Shown here: positions 1 through 11,400 of the stretch, in pieces
Layout of the letters: the number at the start of each line of letters is the position of its first letter
Position numbering within the stretch: the first letter of the stretch is position 1
Assembly: GCA_033964015.1 (NCBI GenBank)
Contig: CM066912.1
Span: forward strand, 11,691,399-11,755,398
From: Scolanthus callimorphus
Lineage: Eukaryota > Cnidaria > Anthozoa > Actiniaria > Edwardsiidae
DNA length: 64,000 nucleotides
Direction of reading: 5' to 3'
The notes under the pieces: model-generated
Database searches by the model: none
What the model was told of the DNA's origin: nothing
What the model saw: only the letters and a program-made list of their open reading frames with translations
Translations under genes and position numbers: made by a program

Positions 1-170
1 TTTGAAAGATATTCTGTGTTAATTCAAAAATGGGAGTTTGCTAAGGAAGGTAACCGTCTGCTATGTGTTTATTTTTTTCTCTTGTACTGATGTTTTTTTA
101 TGTCCCTTTTTTGTTTTATGTGGAATATTGTATATTTATTGTTGTATATAAAATATATAATAAAAAAAAC

Positions 171-625
171 TATTCAAAGAAAATGGATAAACACAAAGTT
201 AAGCCTACAGGCCTGTTTCGTGGGCAGTTCCCACTCCTCAGGGTTTATTATTACTCCATCCCGCCATTTCTATTTATACACGGGGCTCTAATTACATGTA
301 TTCTTTAAGAGAAATTTGCTTGCATGCCTACATGTGCTAACCAGCTCTGTTCTTCTATTGAGCGTGGCTTGGTCGCTATGACAAATGATAAAGAACTTCT
401 CGAGGTTGCATAAATTACACCGCTTCGTTGCGTTTGAGTATCCCTGGGCTCTACCTAGAATGCACCATGTGATACTAAACTCCTTATTAGCGTCCTTTAA
501 GTTCCACACATATTTACTCAGTTCCGTTTGGTTCCGGTACGCCTGCTTCTTGAAAGGTTGCTTGGGAACTGCCCACGAAACAGGCCTGTAGGCTTAACTT
601 TGTGTTTATCCATTTTCTTTGAATA
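171..625. repeat. Foldback (MITE-like) element with 63-bp perfect terminal inverted repeats
   Basis: Positions 171-233 are the exact reverse complement of 563-625. The 330 bp between the arms show no convincing coding potential. This is the structure of a non-autonomous DNA element. I could not define a target-site duplication, and the family is not recognised. Confidence 0.8.
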
Positions 626-719
626 TTTAGGCTCCTCGCAATATTACATGTCGAGCTCTCTAGGAAGACAAATTGGACATACAATTATAATATTATAATA
701 AAAAAACTATACAAAAAAG

Positions 720-979
720 GAAAAAACGCTGCGTCTAAAGCGGTCTGGCCGACATTTTGGAAGAGAGAAGCGGTTATTGCTGCGCAAATTGCGGCCATGA
801 GCATTCTTTCGCGTGATTGGAACAAGATGGTGCAGATGAGAAAGAGGATCGCAAGCCTTGGCAAAAGTTTTACGACATACGTCCAGCCTTCGATCACCAA
901 AGCACGATGCCAACCTAAGGGCATAATCGTACCCACAGTAAGGAAAAATAATGCGGAGAGCACGCTTCTCCAGTATTAA
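720..979 (+). other. Unassigned open reading frame, possible exon or gene remnant
   Basis: A + strand frame stays open from about 720 to a stop at 977-979; its first ATG is at 797. Its composition looks protein-like (a basic stretch of W, R and K, then an alternating hydrophobic/charged helix), and the local base use is less AT-rich than the flanks. I do not recognise the product. A - strand frame over the same bases (685-963) looks like membrane segments and is probably a shadow. It could be a remnant of a transposon gene or of a host exon. Confidence 0.2.
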
Positions 980-2009
980 TGATTATAATAATCTATTATT
1001 ATATGGCAACAATAGTACGCGGGCTCTGATTGGCTAACGAGCGGGCGTAACTCTCCGTAATGCCCACGGGCATTGTGGAAATTCTTAATGCCCGCTCGCA
1101 GTTCAAGACTGACAAAAAATCATCTCCTTGAAATAACACAAATTCAAAAAGATTTTCAGCGAAATTCACAACAAGGAATACTTGACACAGTATAACACAA
1201 ACCTAACTTGTAGTGACAAGAGGAAAATAAAGGCCTGAATAGCAGAAATGACCTGTTTACAATAGCAAAAGCAGAGCCAAAAAGTTACTCTACTAAGAAA
1301 TTTGAGTCTATCCGGAGAAAAGGATAACTTAAGGGAGTCAAAATAGCAGCAAAAGGTAAAAGCCACATGTAAAGTCAAAATTTATTGGGAATTCAAGAAA
1401 CTTGAGAGCTAAGAATCATAACAGAAAGCCAGGTTAAACTTTGTGCTTACCGATAACTGATAGTGAAGTCGTTGATTTCTTTTCTCTCTCCATCTCCTCG
1501 AGTTAAATTCATTCTTACTTTTACGTTTGCTTTTGCACAAATAAAATAACCATTGCAATTTTCTGGAGGATAGCTTGTGAAATATCTTCTTCAGGTTTAA
1601 CTCTTCTTCCGTATTTATTAAAAGCCGTTTCCTAGTGCAAAAGGAGCAATGTTTTCCCCAATGGTGCTAAAAAAAAGAGCTGACGTCGAAGACTTGCTTC
1701 CCGGTTGCTTGCCGTTTGAAACTTTTGTTAACTCCCTCAAAAGTTTCTCACAAATGACTAAACAACATTATAAAATATCTGTAAAAGAAAGGATTCCGAA
1801 GTATTTGATATCCATAAGAGATTGATTACTTTAGATCAAGTCTGGCGTGGTTTTCACCCACGGGTTTGTTCTATCAATTTGACTCAGAAAAAACTCTGAA
1901 TGAACTCGAGCGCGACGCGGGCGCGTGTCTGAGTTATTTCGGCGGGAAAATGAATGTGGCGACTTCCGGTTCGTAAAAAGTTTGTAGAAAAAGTGCCATA
2001 TAATAAACA
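980..2009. other. Non-coding stretch upstream of the first visible NWD exon
   Basis: I see no supported gene. Near 1024-1120 there is a MITE-like patch with a CCAAT-type motif (TCTGATTGG) followed by GC-rich sequence and a short internal inverted repeat. The rest is AT-rich. It is probably part of the NWD intron that enters from the left. Confidence 0.4.
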
Positions 2010-2149
2010 ACTTACTAACCTCGACCGTTCGGGCATTACGTGAAATATCAAACCTCGGTTTTGGCGTATCAACCTCGCTATCGCTCGGTCGATACGCCAA
2101 AACCTCAGTTTGATATTTCACGTAATGCCCTCACTCTCGGTTAGTAAGT
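2010..2149. repeat. Near-perfect palindromic element just upstream of an NWD exon
   Basis: The arm from 2010 matches, inverted, the arm ending at 2149. The inner arms share about 35 bp (for example GATACGCCAAAACC on one side and its complement on the other) around a 20-bp loop at 2069-2088. It ends 36 bp before the splice acceptor at 2185, so it may overlap the branch-point region. Confidence 0.75.
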
Positions 2150-2185
2150 AGTTAGTTATAACTAATTAAATAATTATTGTTTCAG

Positions 2186-2431
2186 GTATCTCAAAGATGA
2201 CAACAAAACCCGGCTTCTCCACAGCAATGTGAGCGACTACTTTCGAGAGCGATGGGTAGGGACAAAAAACCTTACACCTCCTCTGACGGGATTGAGGCGT
2301 TCGCTGACCGGCTGGTTACCCCTCAACCCTTGCTGTATGAGTCATCCACAGGAAACCCGACATATAATTATAGAAAGCTGAGCGAGTTGCCCCATCACCT
2401 GGTGTGTGCGCGGCAGCTAGATACACTTAAG
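2186..2431 (+). CDS. NWD gene, exon 1 of window (frame-disrupted)
   Basis: The acceptor is TTTCAG at 2180-2185 and the donor GTAAGA starts at 2432. Entering with one base to complete a codon, the frame reads through the conserved DYFRERW and then hits a stop near 2390. The conserved downstream part (DKKPYT to RKLSELPHHLV) lies in the -1 frame, beginning at the GGG run near 2250-2252. This is what loss of one base from that G run would produce. The downstream frame joins exon 2 in phase 0. Confidence 0.75.
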
Positions 2432-5400
2432 GTAAGAATCACATAGCTCAATATGCAGGAAAGTCAAATATTCACTTTGAAATATTATAAAACTCACTTT
2501 TTTTGTAAAAAGCGTTCTTGAAATGTATTCAAACTGCATTCTAAAAGCTTAATCATGGGTCTTTACGCCCAAACATCACAATGCAGTTTTTCTTGGTGAA
2601 AAAAACAACAAACCGAGAAAAAGAGAAAAAACAACAAACCGAAGTCGTTGTTATGGGTTTTCAGTAAAAATCGTTAACAATTTGTTTTGCCATCAGCTCG
2701 AACACCCTTGAAAGACAGAATGATTGAATTTATTCACGGGCAATCAACTAGTTACTATTGTTGTAGATATTATAGTTACACGGTTCCTTGGAAGAACACT
2801 TTTTAGGGATAGGCCCCCCGTGTATAAATCAAGGCTTTATTATTATATACCAAATGTTTTGGTATTCTTTTCAAGTTTGGTGCCACCTGGCGACCAAACA
2901 TTTTGGTACTCTTTTCAAGCTTGATGCCACCTGGTGACCAAAAGTTATGTTCAGACAAGCAGTTTGTTGCACTCGGTCCCCCGCTGGCGACCACAGAGCA
3001 GGGCTAGGCGACTATTTGGACCTAGGTGCCAGCTGGCGACCAAATATTTTGGTACTCTTTTCAAGCTTGATGCCACCTGGTGACCAAAAGTTATGTTCAG
3101 ACAAGCAGTTTGTTGCACTCGGCCGCCCGCTGGCGACCACAGAGCAGGGCTAGGCGATTATTTGGACCTAGGTGCCAGCTGGCGACCAAATATTTTGGTA
3201 CTCTTTTCAGGCTTGGTGCCACCAGGCGACCAAAAGTTATGTTCAGACAAGCAGTTTGTTGCACTCGGCCGCCCGCTGGCGACCACAGAGCAGGGCTAGG
3301 CGATTATTTGGACCTAGGTGCCAGCTGGCGACCAAATATTTTGGTACTCTTTTCAGGCTTGGTGCCACCAGGCGACCAAAAGTTATGTTCAGACAAGCAG
3401 TTTGTTGCACTCGGCCGCCCGCTGGCGACCACAGAGCAGGGCTAGGCGATTATTTGGACCTAGGTGCCAGCTGGCGACCAAATATTTTGGTACTCTTTTC
3501 AGGCTTGGTGCCACCAGGCGACCAAAAGTTATGTTCAGACAAGCAGTTTGTTGCACTCGGTCCCCCGCTGGCGACTATTGTTTGACTGGCGGTACAGAAA
3601 ACCGGAAATCAAACCATGCTTTGCTAATTCCCGAAACAACGATTTGGGTTGTAATAACATTCTCGTAATGTTTCCATTAGGACGAGGTGTTGTGTAATTT
3701 TGAGTTCTTGATGACCAATCTGGAGGCGTCCTCCCTGAGGGATGTACTTGACGACTACGACTTCGCGCTGCAGGCTTGGCCTGACGATATCGATATCAGA
3801 CTAGTGAAGGAGACTCTACAACTCTCTACATACGCACTCGGGCAATACCCCGGGCAGCTGCCATCCCAGTTGTTAGGTTAGTGAGTAGGGTGGCGGGCGC
3901 ATGACAATTGGTGTCGGGGATTTTTGGAGAAGGGCTGGCCGCAGTCCGAATGGGCTATTGTCCCGTGGCCCTTGAGGGCGAGAGGTCTATATGTTTATTA
4001 TTATACATTGTACTCACTATCTCGATTCTGATTGGCTAAAAGCGCGCGCTTTACTTTGGGAATCGCGCACTTTGAGGGTCTCCAAGAATCAGCATGCTGA
4101 TTCTTGATCCTACGCGCGCAATGCATAATGGGACTAGAGCACTTGAACGTTTTCCCTATCTAACAAGGCGCTTGTGTAAAAGAAATTGCTTGACAGAAAA
4201 AAAAGTATTTTTACTCAATCAATGTATAATAAAACAATTATGGAATTCGTTTTTTTGTGATTTCCAGAATAAACAATGTCTCGCCAAGTGGAATCAGGCT
4301 CGGCCTTACGGCCTCGCCTGATTCCACTTGTCTCGACATTGTTTATTCTGGAAATCACAAAAACCTCATCCAATAATTGCTTAGTATCACCCAACTAGTT
4401 GAACAAAAAAAGTGAAAAATTGTGTTGAAAAATCACCAGAAACCTCGACAAAACGAGAAGCGGCCGCCATTCTTTTCACGTTCAAAATCGGCGCTTTCGC
4501 TACTAGAGGTCTATTGATTATAGTCCCCTAGTAGCGTAGCCAATCAGAATGCAACATTGGCAATAGTCCACTAGTTGGGTGATACTAAACGGAATTAGCA
4601 TTACATTACACGCCGGGCATGTAATTGGTCTGAGTTACAGGTGTAACCAATGAGAATGTGATAAAGCTAAGCATGGACCATTGTTTTTATAACATAGTCC
4701 CACCATTAGACAGGCTCTTATTTTCGACTTGTAAGCCACGGTTTTTAGTGAATTAAGACACGGAAGTCTTTTTTGAGTGAACCAAATCTTCGCGCTCTTT
4801 CGGCAAAGTTCTGTAAAAATATCCTGTCCATAATGCATTGCTCCCCTTTTGTTTATATGATTCATTACATCAGAAAATCTGACTTAATGCAAAGGATTCT
4901 GATATTACAAGTTTTCTTGTGGTTGTACAGTCAAATGTTCTAAACTGAGCACTTTTTGTTGAGTTTTAGTCTGATATCGAAAATGGCGGCGAAGCAGTGC
5001 ATCATGGGTAGGGTGAGACGGATCCTTTGAAATGTAACAATCGTTGCCTCAATGATGTTCTCGATTTGAGGATTAAAAATTGACCTTCCCTAATAACATC
5101 TGCAACTTCCCTTGTGAAGACCTCAGTTGCACCTACGTATCAACTAAAATAAGTTTAGATGCGAGGAATGCCACTACCCAACCCTGGGATGATTCTCTTG
5201 AAACAGACCCAAAGTGGAATAGTCGAGTTTCGAATTCTCTAATCTAACACTGGATAGGCATCAACGGCGCATAAATACAGTGGGAGCCTCGATTTGAACC
5301 CGAAAGTTGCGAATACCAACGAGTCCAAGAAGTTTTGCCTATTGTCTTCATTCAAGCTTTATCAGTTTCTCGTTGGTATTCACAACGTTTTCTACTTCAA

Positions 5401-8400
5401 ACCATATTCCATATTCATACTACTACTCATGGGAATACCACATGATCTGAAATGGGACATCTTTACGCCCAAGGTAAGGAGGTCTATGACGAAAATCCAT
5501 TCTAGCATTCCCTTCATACATTTCTAATTTCTTGGTACATTGCAGGCCGCATCAAAAAGGAGGAGTCCCGATATCTGCAATCGCTGCTGGAGCAGGCCGT
5601 CCACTGTTCACGTGCTAGCCTCGTGCCTGCCACGTGTTGTCTGACGTCACCAGGGGGTCCTATGGTGCACGCAATGACAGGTCAGACTAGACCCACTACC
5701 GCGCTGGCTCTGAGTGACGACGGGAAACTGGTATCCAGTGCCTCTGCTGACACTTCAGTTTCCCTGTGGAAAGTCTCTACTGGGAGACTGGTAAGGACCA
5801 TCGAAGACGCAGGTAAGATAAATAACTTCTGTTCCAAAACACCAGCCACCAACGAAGCGGGAGACATGCTCTTGACCCAGTAACTCTACAGGAACTGGCA
5901 AAATGTCATCCCCTGCGCTAGAGAAACGAACTGCAAATTCGAATTATAGGGCGTGATAAAATGCTACCCTTTGGCTGAGCGCATTGTCTCGGTTGGAAAT
6001 ATGCCGAGACAGACGCACTTGGCTTTCTATTGCCGTTTCCCAGTTACTGGAATCGGAATGTTTGAACTAAAATTTGATGAACGCACGCGGGAGAACATGA
6101 CGAATGCTTGTACGAACAGTACTGTTCACAGTGCTGTTCTGGGCCAATCAGAACGCGCGTTTTATAAGACCAAAGACTCCTTGCGTGTACATCTTAAAGA
6201 GCCTGTGCCAGCCGCCATTTCGACAGCATAGTAACATACGAAGAAAGGATTTCCATCAGCCGGTTTAGAGAACATAGGAGAATGTCCTCGATTGAATTTG
6301 ATAAATCAAATCTGAAACTTTGTTTGAAGATGTTTATCAATATATTTCTACACGTTATTCGTCTTCTAATATCGAACGAAAACAATAACAAAGACACGGG
6401 AGCGTTATTATTTTTTTTTTTCAATTTTAGCTTGCACCATTGAGTCCAGTGTACCCTAATGTTACTCTTATGTTGTATTCGTTTCCACTGCAGGTGAAGA
6501 TATTTTGTCTGTTCTCATCACCCCTGACAACTCGCTGCTCATCACATCATGCCCCGGATGTGTATCTGCTTGGAGAATATCTACAGGTCAGCGCCTTTTC
6601 ATATTAGACGGCCATCTCTCCTGCGCACCTATTTGTACTGTATCCTTGGATAACAAGACCTTTCTTGCCTTAATTACGGCGCCATATATCAAACTTGTTG
6701 ACTTGGAAACTGGAATGGTTTATAGGAAATTTAATGACAGTTCTTTGTCAGATAGCAGTTTCGACTCCGGCGCGCAAGTCTTTATGGCGAATTGTGAATC
6801 GAGTAGCTCATTGATGTATACCGAAACAAGCCTATTCAGAGAAGTTGGCAGTTGGGTCAAGTCGTTGGATGTAAATACCGGTGAGATAACTAGTGTCCTG
6901 CCTTTAGGACGGGATGGTGAGTCGATGAACGAGCTCGTTGGTATAACAGCATACGGAGACGTGCTGTTATCGAAAAACCGCCGTGGTCGCAAGAGAAGCA
7001 GCAGTGCCGGTCATACATTGTTAGAAGTGTGGAGCCTTGACACGCGCTCGCGCTTACGTAGGCTATGTAACCATGGCGACAGGGTACGCTGTTTCTCACT
7101 CTCAAACGACAGAACTACCGTAATTTTACTTTGCGGGATCAATTTCCTTGATCATGCCAACGTTTTCCAAGGGACTGTCAAAATAATCAACCTGTGCTCA
7201 GGAGATTCGAAAGAAAACATTCTTAGGTATCCAAGCAATATCAATTTTATCGCCTATCTCGATGACAATTATTTTATAACCTCTTCCAATGACAAAATAG
7301 TGCGTTTATGGGACTTGCAAAGAAATCCAAAGTACCTAGAGCAAGACAATGAAACGGAAGAGTTGGAGATCCATGCAACTCACGGTAACTTGATTGCCTT
7401 CTTTGGTCCAGAGATGGTGGGGGTCATGAACGCTTGGACCGGCAGCGTTTTAAAGCTCACATCTGGAAAAGCTCCTCAACTCCAAATCGTGGATGACAGA
7501 CGCATCGTAGTTACAAACGACGGAGACCTGTTTCTATATGACATAGCAAAGCGAGAACTTCTGTTGAAATTCGATGGAAAGACACGATCTGATTGGCTTA
7601 AAAGCTTTTTCGTCTTTCAAGAGTCGGAACTGATTGTTCTGTCGGAAGATTTGAGGTCTCTCGATGTTTATGACATAACATCTGGGCATAGGGTTGCCCA
7701 TTTAGCAGAAGATAGCGTAGGTCTTCGTATTGTTGGGTGAGTAGCCAAATGTTTCGCTTCTTTGTCATCAGTTTGTGTTACAAATCTATGAGACACAATG
7801 CATTAACATCGACTGTGCTTGTGATAACGTGCTAGTATAAACCAACTAGAGGTCTATAACAGATCCTGCATTTCTATTGGTCACGTCACAAATGATCTGT
7901 TAAGATAGACCTTGCTAAGAAAGTTGGTGATTTTGCAGCTGTTTTTCCGGTGGAGAAAAAAAAATGGCGGAAATATTTCATTTTCTGTGATGGACCATCT
8001 AATTTATTTATAATAAAACAATTAGACATGTCATTCTACTCCTTTATTCCGACAACTAAATTTATTAGATATTTACAAAATTAATTCCTTCCATGTTGCG
8101 AAATTTATGTTTTCTTATTACCACCAACTTTTGCCCCCAATCTTTTCAAAACTAGCCGTCAGCTCCATGATTATAACACTAGAAACTCTGATCATTATCG
8201 TTCCCACGCTTGTCGCACAAACATTAAAAAATTTACTATTCTTTTTCAAGGCCCAAAAATCTGGAACTCCCTACCATTATCTGTCGCGTCATCTGTTAAC
8301 ATTTCATCGTTTAAAAAGAAACTCGCTGAATTTTTGCTTTCTCGTTCTTTTTTCTTGTAATCTTTATTTGTCAGTTTCGTGCTTGAATATTTTAATATAA

Positions 8401-11400
8401 TTATTTAACTGTAAAGAGGGGGCCTCCTCGCACAAGCCTGGTGGTTTTTTGAGGCCCTCTCGCCTCTATATTCTTCTGTATGTACTGACTGTATTTAATC
8501 CTGATGATGGCAAATAAACTTGACTTGACTTGATGTCTGCCTCATTGGCCATGATTTCTAATAGGCCATTCGGGCTGTGGCATCGTGTCTATTTAACAAT
8601 TAGATCTCGAGCCCGAAAGGGCTACGGGCCAATAGCCCATGAGTGGCCCTTGAGGGCGAGAGGTCTAATTGTTTTAGTATCACACAACTAGTTGGACGAA
8701 AACTAGTGAAAAATTGTCTACAAAATCACCAGAAACCTCGACAAACAAGAAGCGGCCGCCAATGTTTTCATGTTCAAAGTCGGCGCTTTCGCTACTAGAG
8801 GTCTATTGATAATAGTCCCCTAGTAGCGTAACCAATCAAAAAGCAGCATTGGCAACAGTCAATAATGGCCCATTCAGCCTAATTCCACTAGTGTTACATA
8901 ATTGCTGCGAAACGTATCTGGTTGGAAACCTCCAAAATGGCAAACAAGTGACCAGTTGTATAACTTGTTTTTGGCTAGAAAAATAACTACTTAACTTAGA
9001 TTTTACTAAAACAGTTATTTCTTTCCCTCAATAGCCCTTTCGGTCTCTAATGACACAGAACAGTTTCGGGCCCGAGAATAATTTTCAAATATCTATAGTG
9101 CGCAATCCTGGCAAATATTCCATCTGCTTATTTTAACCCATGAATTATCTTGCCAATTAAAAAAATAACACCAACACTTTCTCGATCTATATGTAAACTT
9201 GTCAGGTTTTCCCACTGTTCTGGGGGTCGCTACTTTGTTGCCGCTTATTACACGACTAGCGATCCACAAGAGTTTTATGGATATATCGTATGGGACGCTC
9301 AGCGCAAGACGTCTAAACAAACGATCAAGTGCAAACATGGGGAAGGGCTGACTGAATTCCAAGGTATGGCTACGGAAAAAGGAAAAAAAAGGCTAGACAA
9401 CTTCTCTAGATTTGAGGTACACACATCGGGCGTGTTCACCAGAGACAAAGCCCAGTAGTCCATTCAGTGCACACTGTAATGGGCCCCAGCGAGTTATGAT
9501 AAATTATGAGGGATCCCACTGTTATGATCACCATCGAGTTATTGAGGAACACACATCGGGCGTGTTCATCAGAAACAAAGCCCAGTAGTCCATTCAGTGG
9601 ACACTGTAATGGGCCCTAGTGAGTTATGAGAAATTATGAGGGATCCCACTGTTATGATCACGATCGAGTTATTGAGGTACACACATCGGGCGTGTTCATC
9701 AGAAACAAAGCCCAGTAGTCCATTCAGTGGACACTGTAATGGGCCCCAGTGAGTTATGAGAAATTATGAGGGATCCCACTGTTATGATCACGATCGAGTT
9801 ATTGAGGTACACACATCGGGCGTGTTCATCAGAAACAAAGCCCAGTAGTCCATTCAGTGGACACTGTAATGGGCCCCAGTGAGTTATGATAAATTATGAG
9901 GGATCCCACTGTTATGATCACGATCGAGTTATTGAGGAACACACATCGGGCGTGTTCACCAGAAACAAAGCCCAGTAGTCCATTCAGTGTACACTGTAAA
10001 GGGCCCCAAGGAGTTATGAGAAATTATGAGGGATCCCACTGTTATGATCACCATCGAGTTATTGAGGAACACAAATCGGGCGTGTTCATCAGAAACAAAG
10101 CCCAGTACTCCACTCAGTGCACACTGTAAAGGGCCCCAGTGAGTTATGAGAAATTATGAGGGATCCCACTGTTATGATCACCATCGAGTTATTGAGGAAC
10201 ACACATCGGGCGTGTTCGTCAGAAACAAAGCCCAGTAGTCCACTCAGTGCACACTGTAAAGGGCCCCATTGAGTTATGAGAAATTATGAGGGATCCCACT
10301 GTTATGATCACCATCGAGTTATTGAAGAACACACATCGGGCGTGTTCATCAGAAACAACGCCCAGTACTCCACTCAGTGCACACTGTAAAGGGCCCCAGT
10401 GATTTATGAGAAATTATGAGGGATCCCACTGTTATGATCATCGAGTTATTGCTGAAAGGGAGCGTGTCACGCAACTGCGCAGCTGTTCTGCGCATCTCAA
10501 AACAAAGAAGTATCGTCCCGTAACGATGGCCAGCGAAGGCTGAAAAACACAAAAACAATCCGTTTTAGTCTCGCTATTTCTCGATCCATCCGACCAAATG
10601 TTTACGTTTTGCATATTCTTCAATTGTTTTCTGATAGGATGGTCTAAATGGTTTTGTTTAGTGATCGTTCCTGGAGCATGCGCGTATCGTGACAGCCTCC
10701 CTTTAACAGTTTTGGAAATTTAGAATAATATACTAGAAATAATCTAAGATTAATAAGTGCGTTTCCCTGAACTGTTAACAATTGTAACAAGACTGAGATC
10801 ATTAGAATGCAATTGCTTTTGAGCTTTTTTATGCATGTTGCATGTATTTTTCGAGGAATATTTTGGTCCTGGCTCAGACAGACTCTTGATGGCTCTTTGT
10901 CAATTCTCTTTAGTTTGCTGTTTCTAGTAGGACTCTTTACTGCTTTTCTAATATTATGCATTGCATTGCCAACTGTCAAGTTCATCAGAAGCATAACTTT
11001 TTTTCTTTTCTGGAAACATTGATCACAATGTCAGAAGCTCTGCCACATACAACATAATTAAAGTCATACAGGGTTCCATGATTAAGTTTTGAAAATACAT
11101 GTGAAAAGCTATATGTAGGGCTGTGAACTGTCCATTCTGACAAGTAAGTAGGAATTGTATTGAAAGTCTGATCATGGAAAACTGACATTTGGCACAAATC
11201 GAAGCTGGGATTTGAGTTGACTTTCAGACCCAAAACAGGTCACCCAGCGAAGCAACGGGGATTTGTGTTGACTCAGACCCAAATCAGGCCACCCAGCGAA
11301 GCAACTGTGACAACTGGGATTTGTGTTGACGTTCAGACCCAAATCAGGTCACCAAGCGAAGAAACTGGGATTCGTGTTGTCGTTGAGACCAAGATAAGGC

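Larger units (their letters stand above)
3877..5545. other. NWD intron with MITE fragments
   Basis: The intron between NWD exons 2 and 3. It holds the hairpin at 4252-4363 and the TIR element at 4381-4588. At 3930-4010 it has a segment shared with 8600-8670 (both contain GGCCCTTGAGGGCGAGAGGT). A TCTGATTGG motif sits at 4027. No further exon is supported. Confidence 0.6.
7737..9205. other. NWD intron with MITE pieces and a LINE 3' end
   Basis: The intron holds a CTAGAGGTCTAT / ATAGACCT inverted patch at about 7845-7915, the LINE end at 8090-8533, and a MITE patch at 8560-8670 that shares GGCCCTTGAGGGCGAGAGGT with about 3970. The truncated TIR element at 8674-8853 follows. I see no additional exon. 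Confidence 0.6.

Noticed and set aside
1..54. Possible upstream NWD exon (an open frame that ends AAGGAAG before GTAACC)
   Set aside because: The exit phase does not fit the next exon and the expected conserved WxxRQF-type block is absent.
2947..3697. Series of overlapping 68-137-codon ORFs with shared repeats
   Set aside because: They are frames through the 146-bp tandem array, with no independent protein signal.
9411..10446. CRISPR-like array
   Set aside because: The repeated unit is 130 bp with no alternating unique spacers and the context is eukaryotic; it is a satellite.
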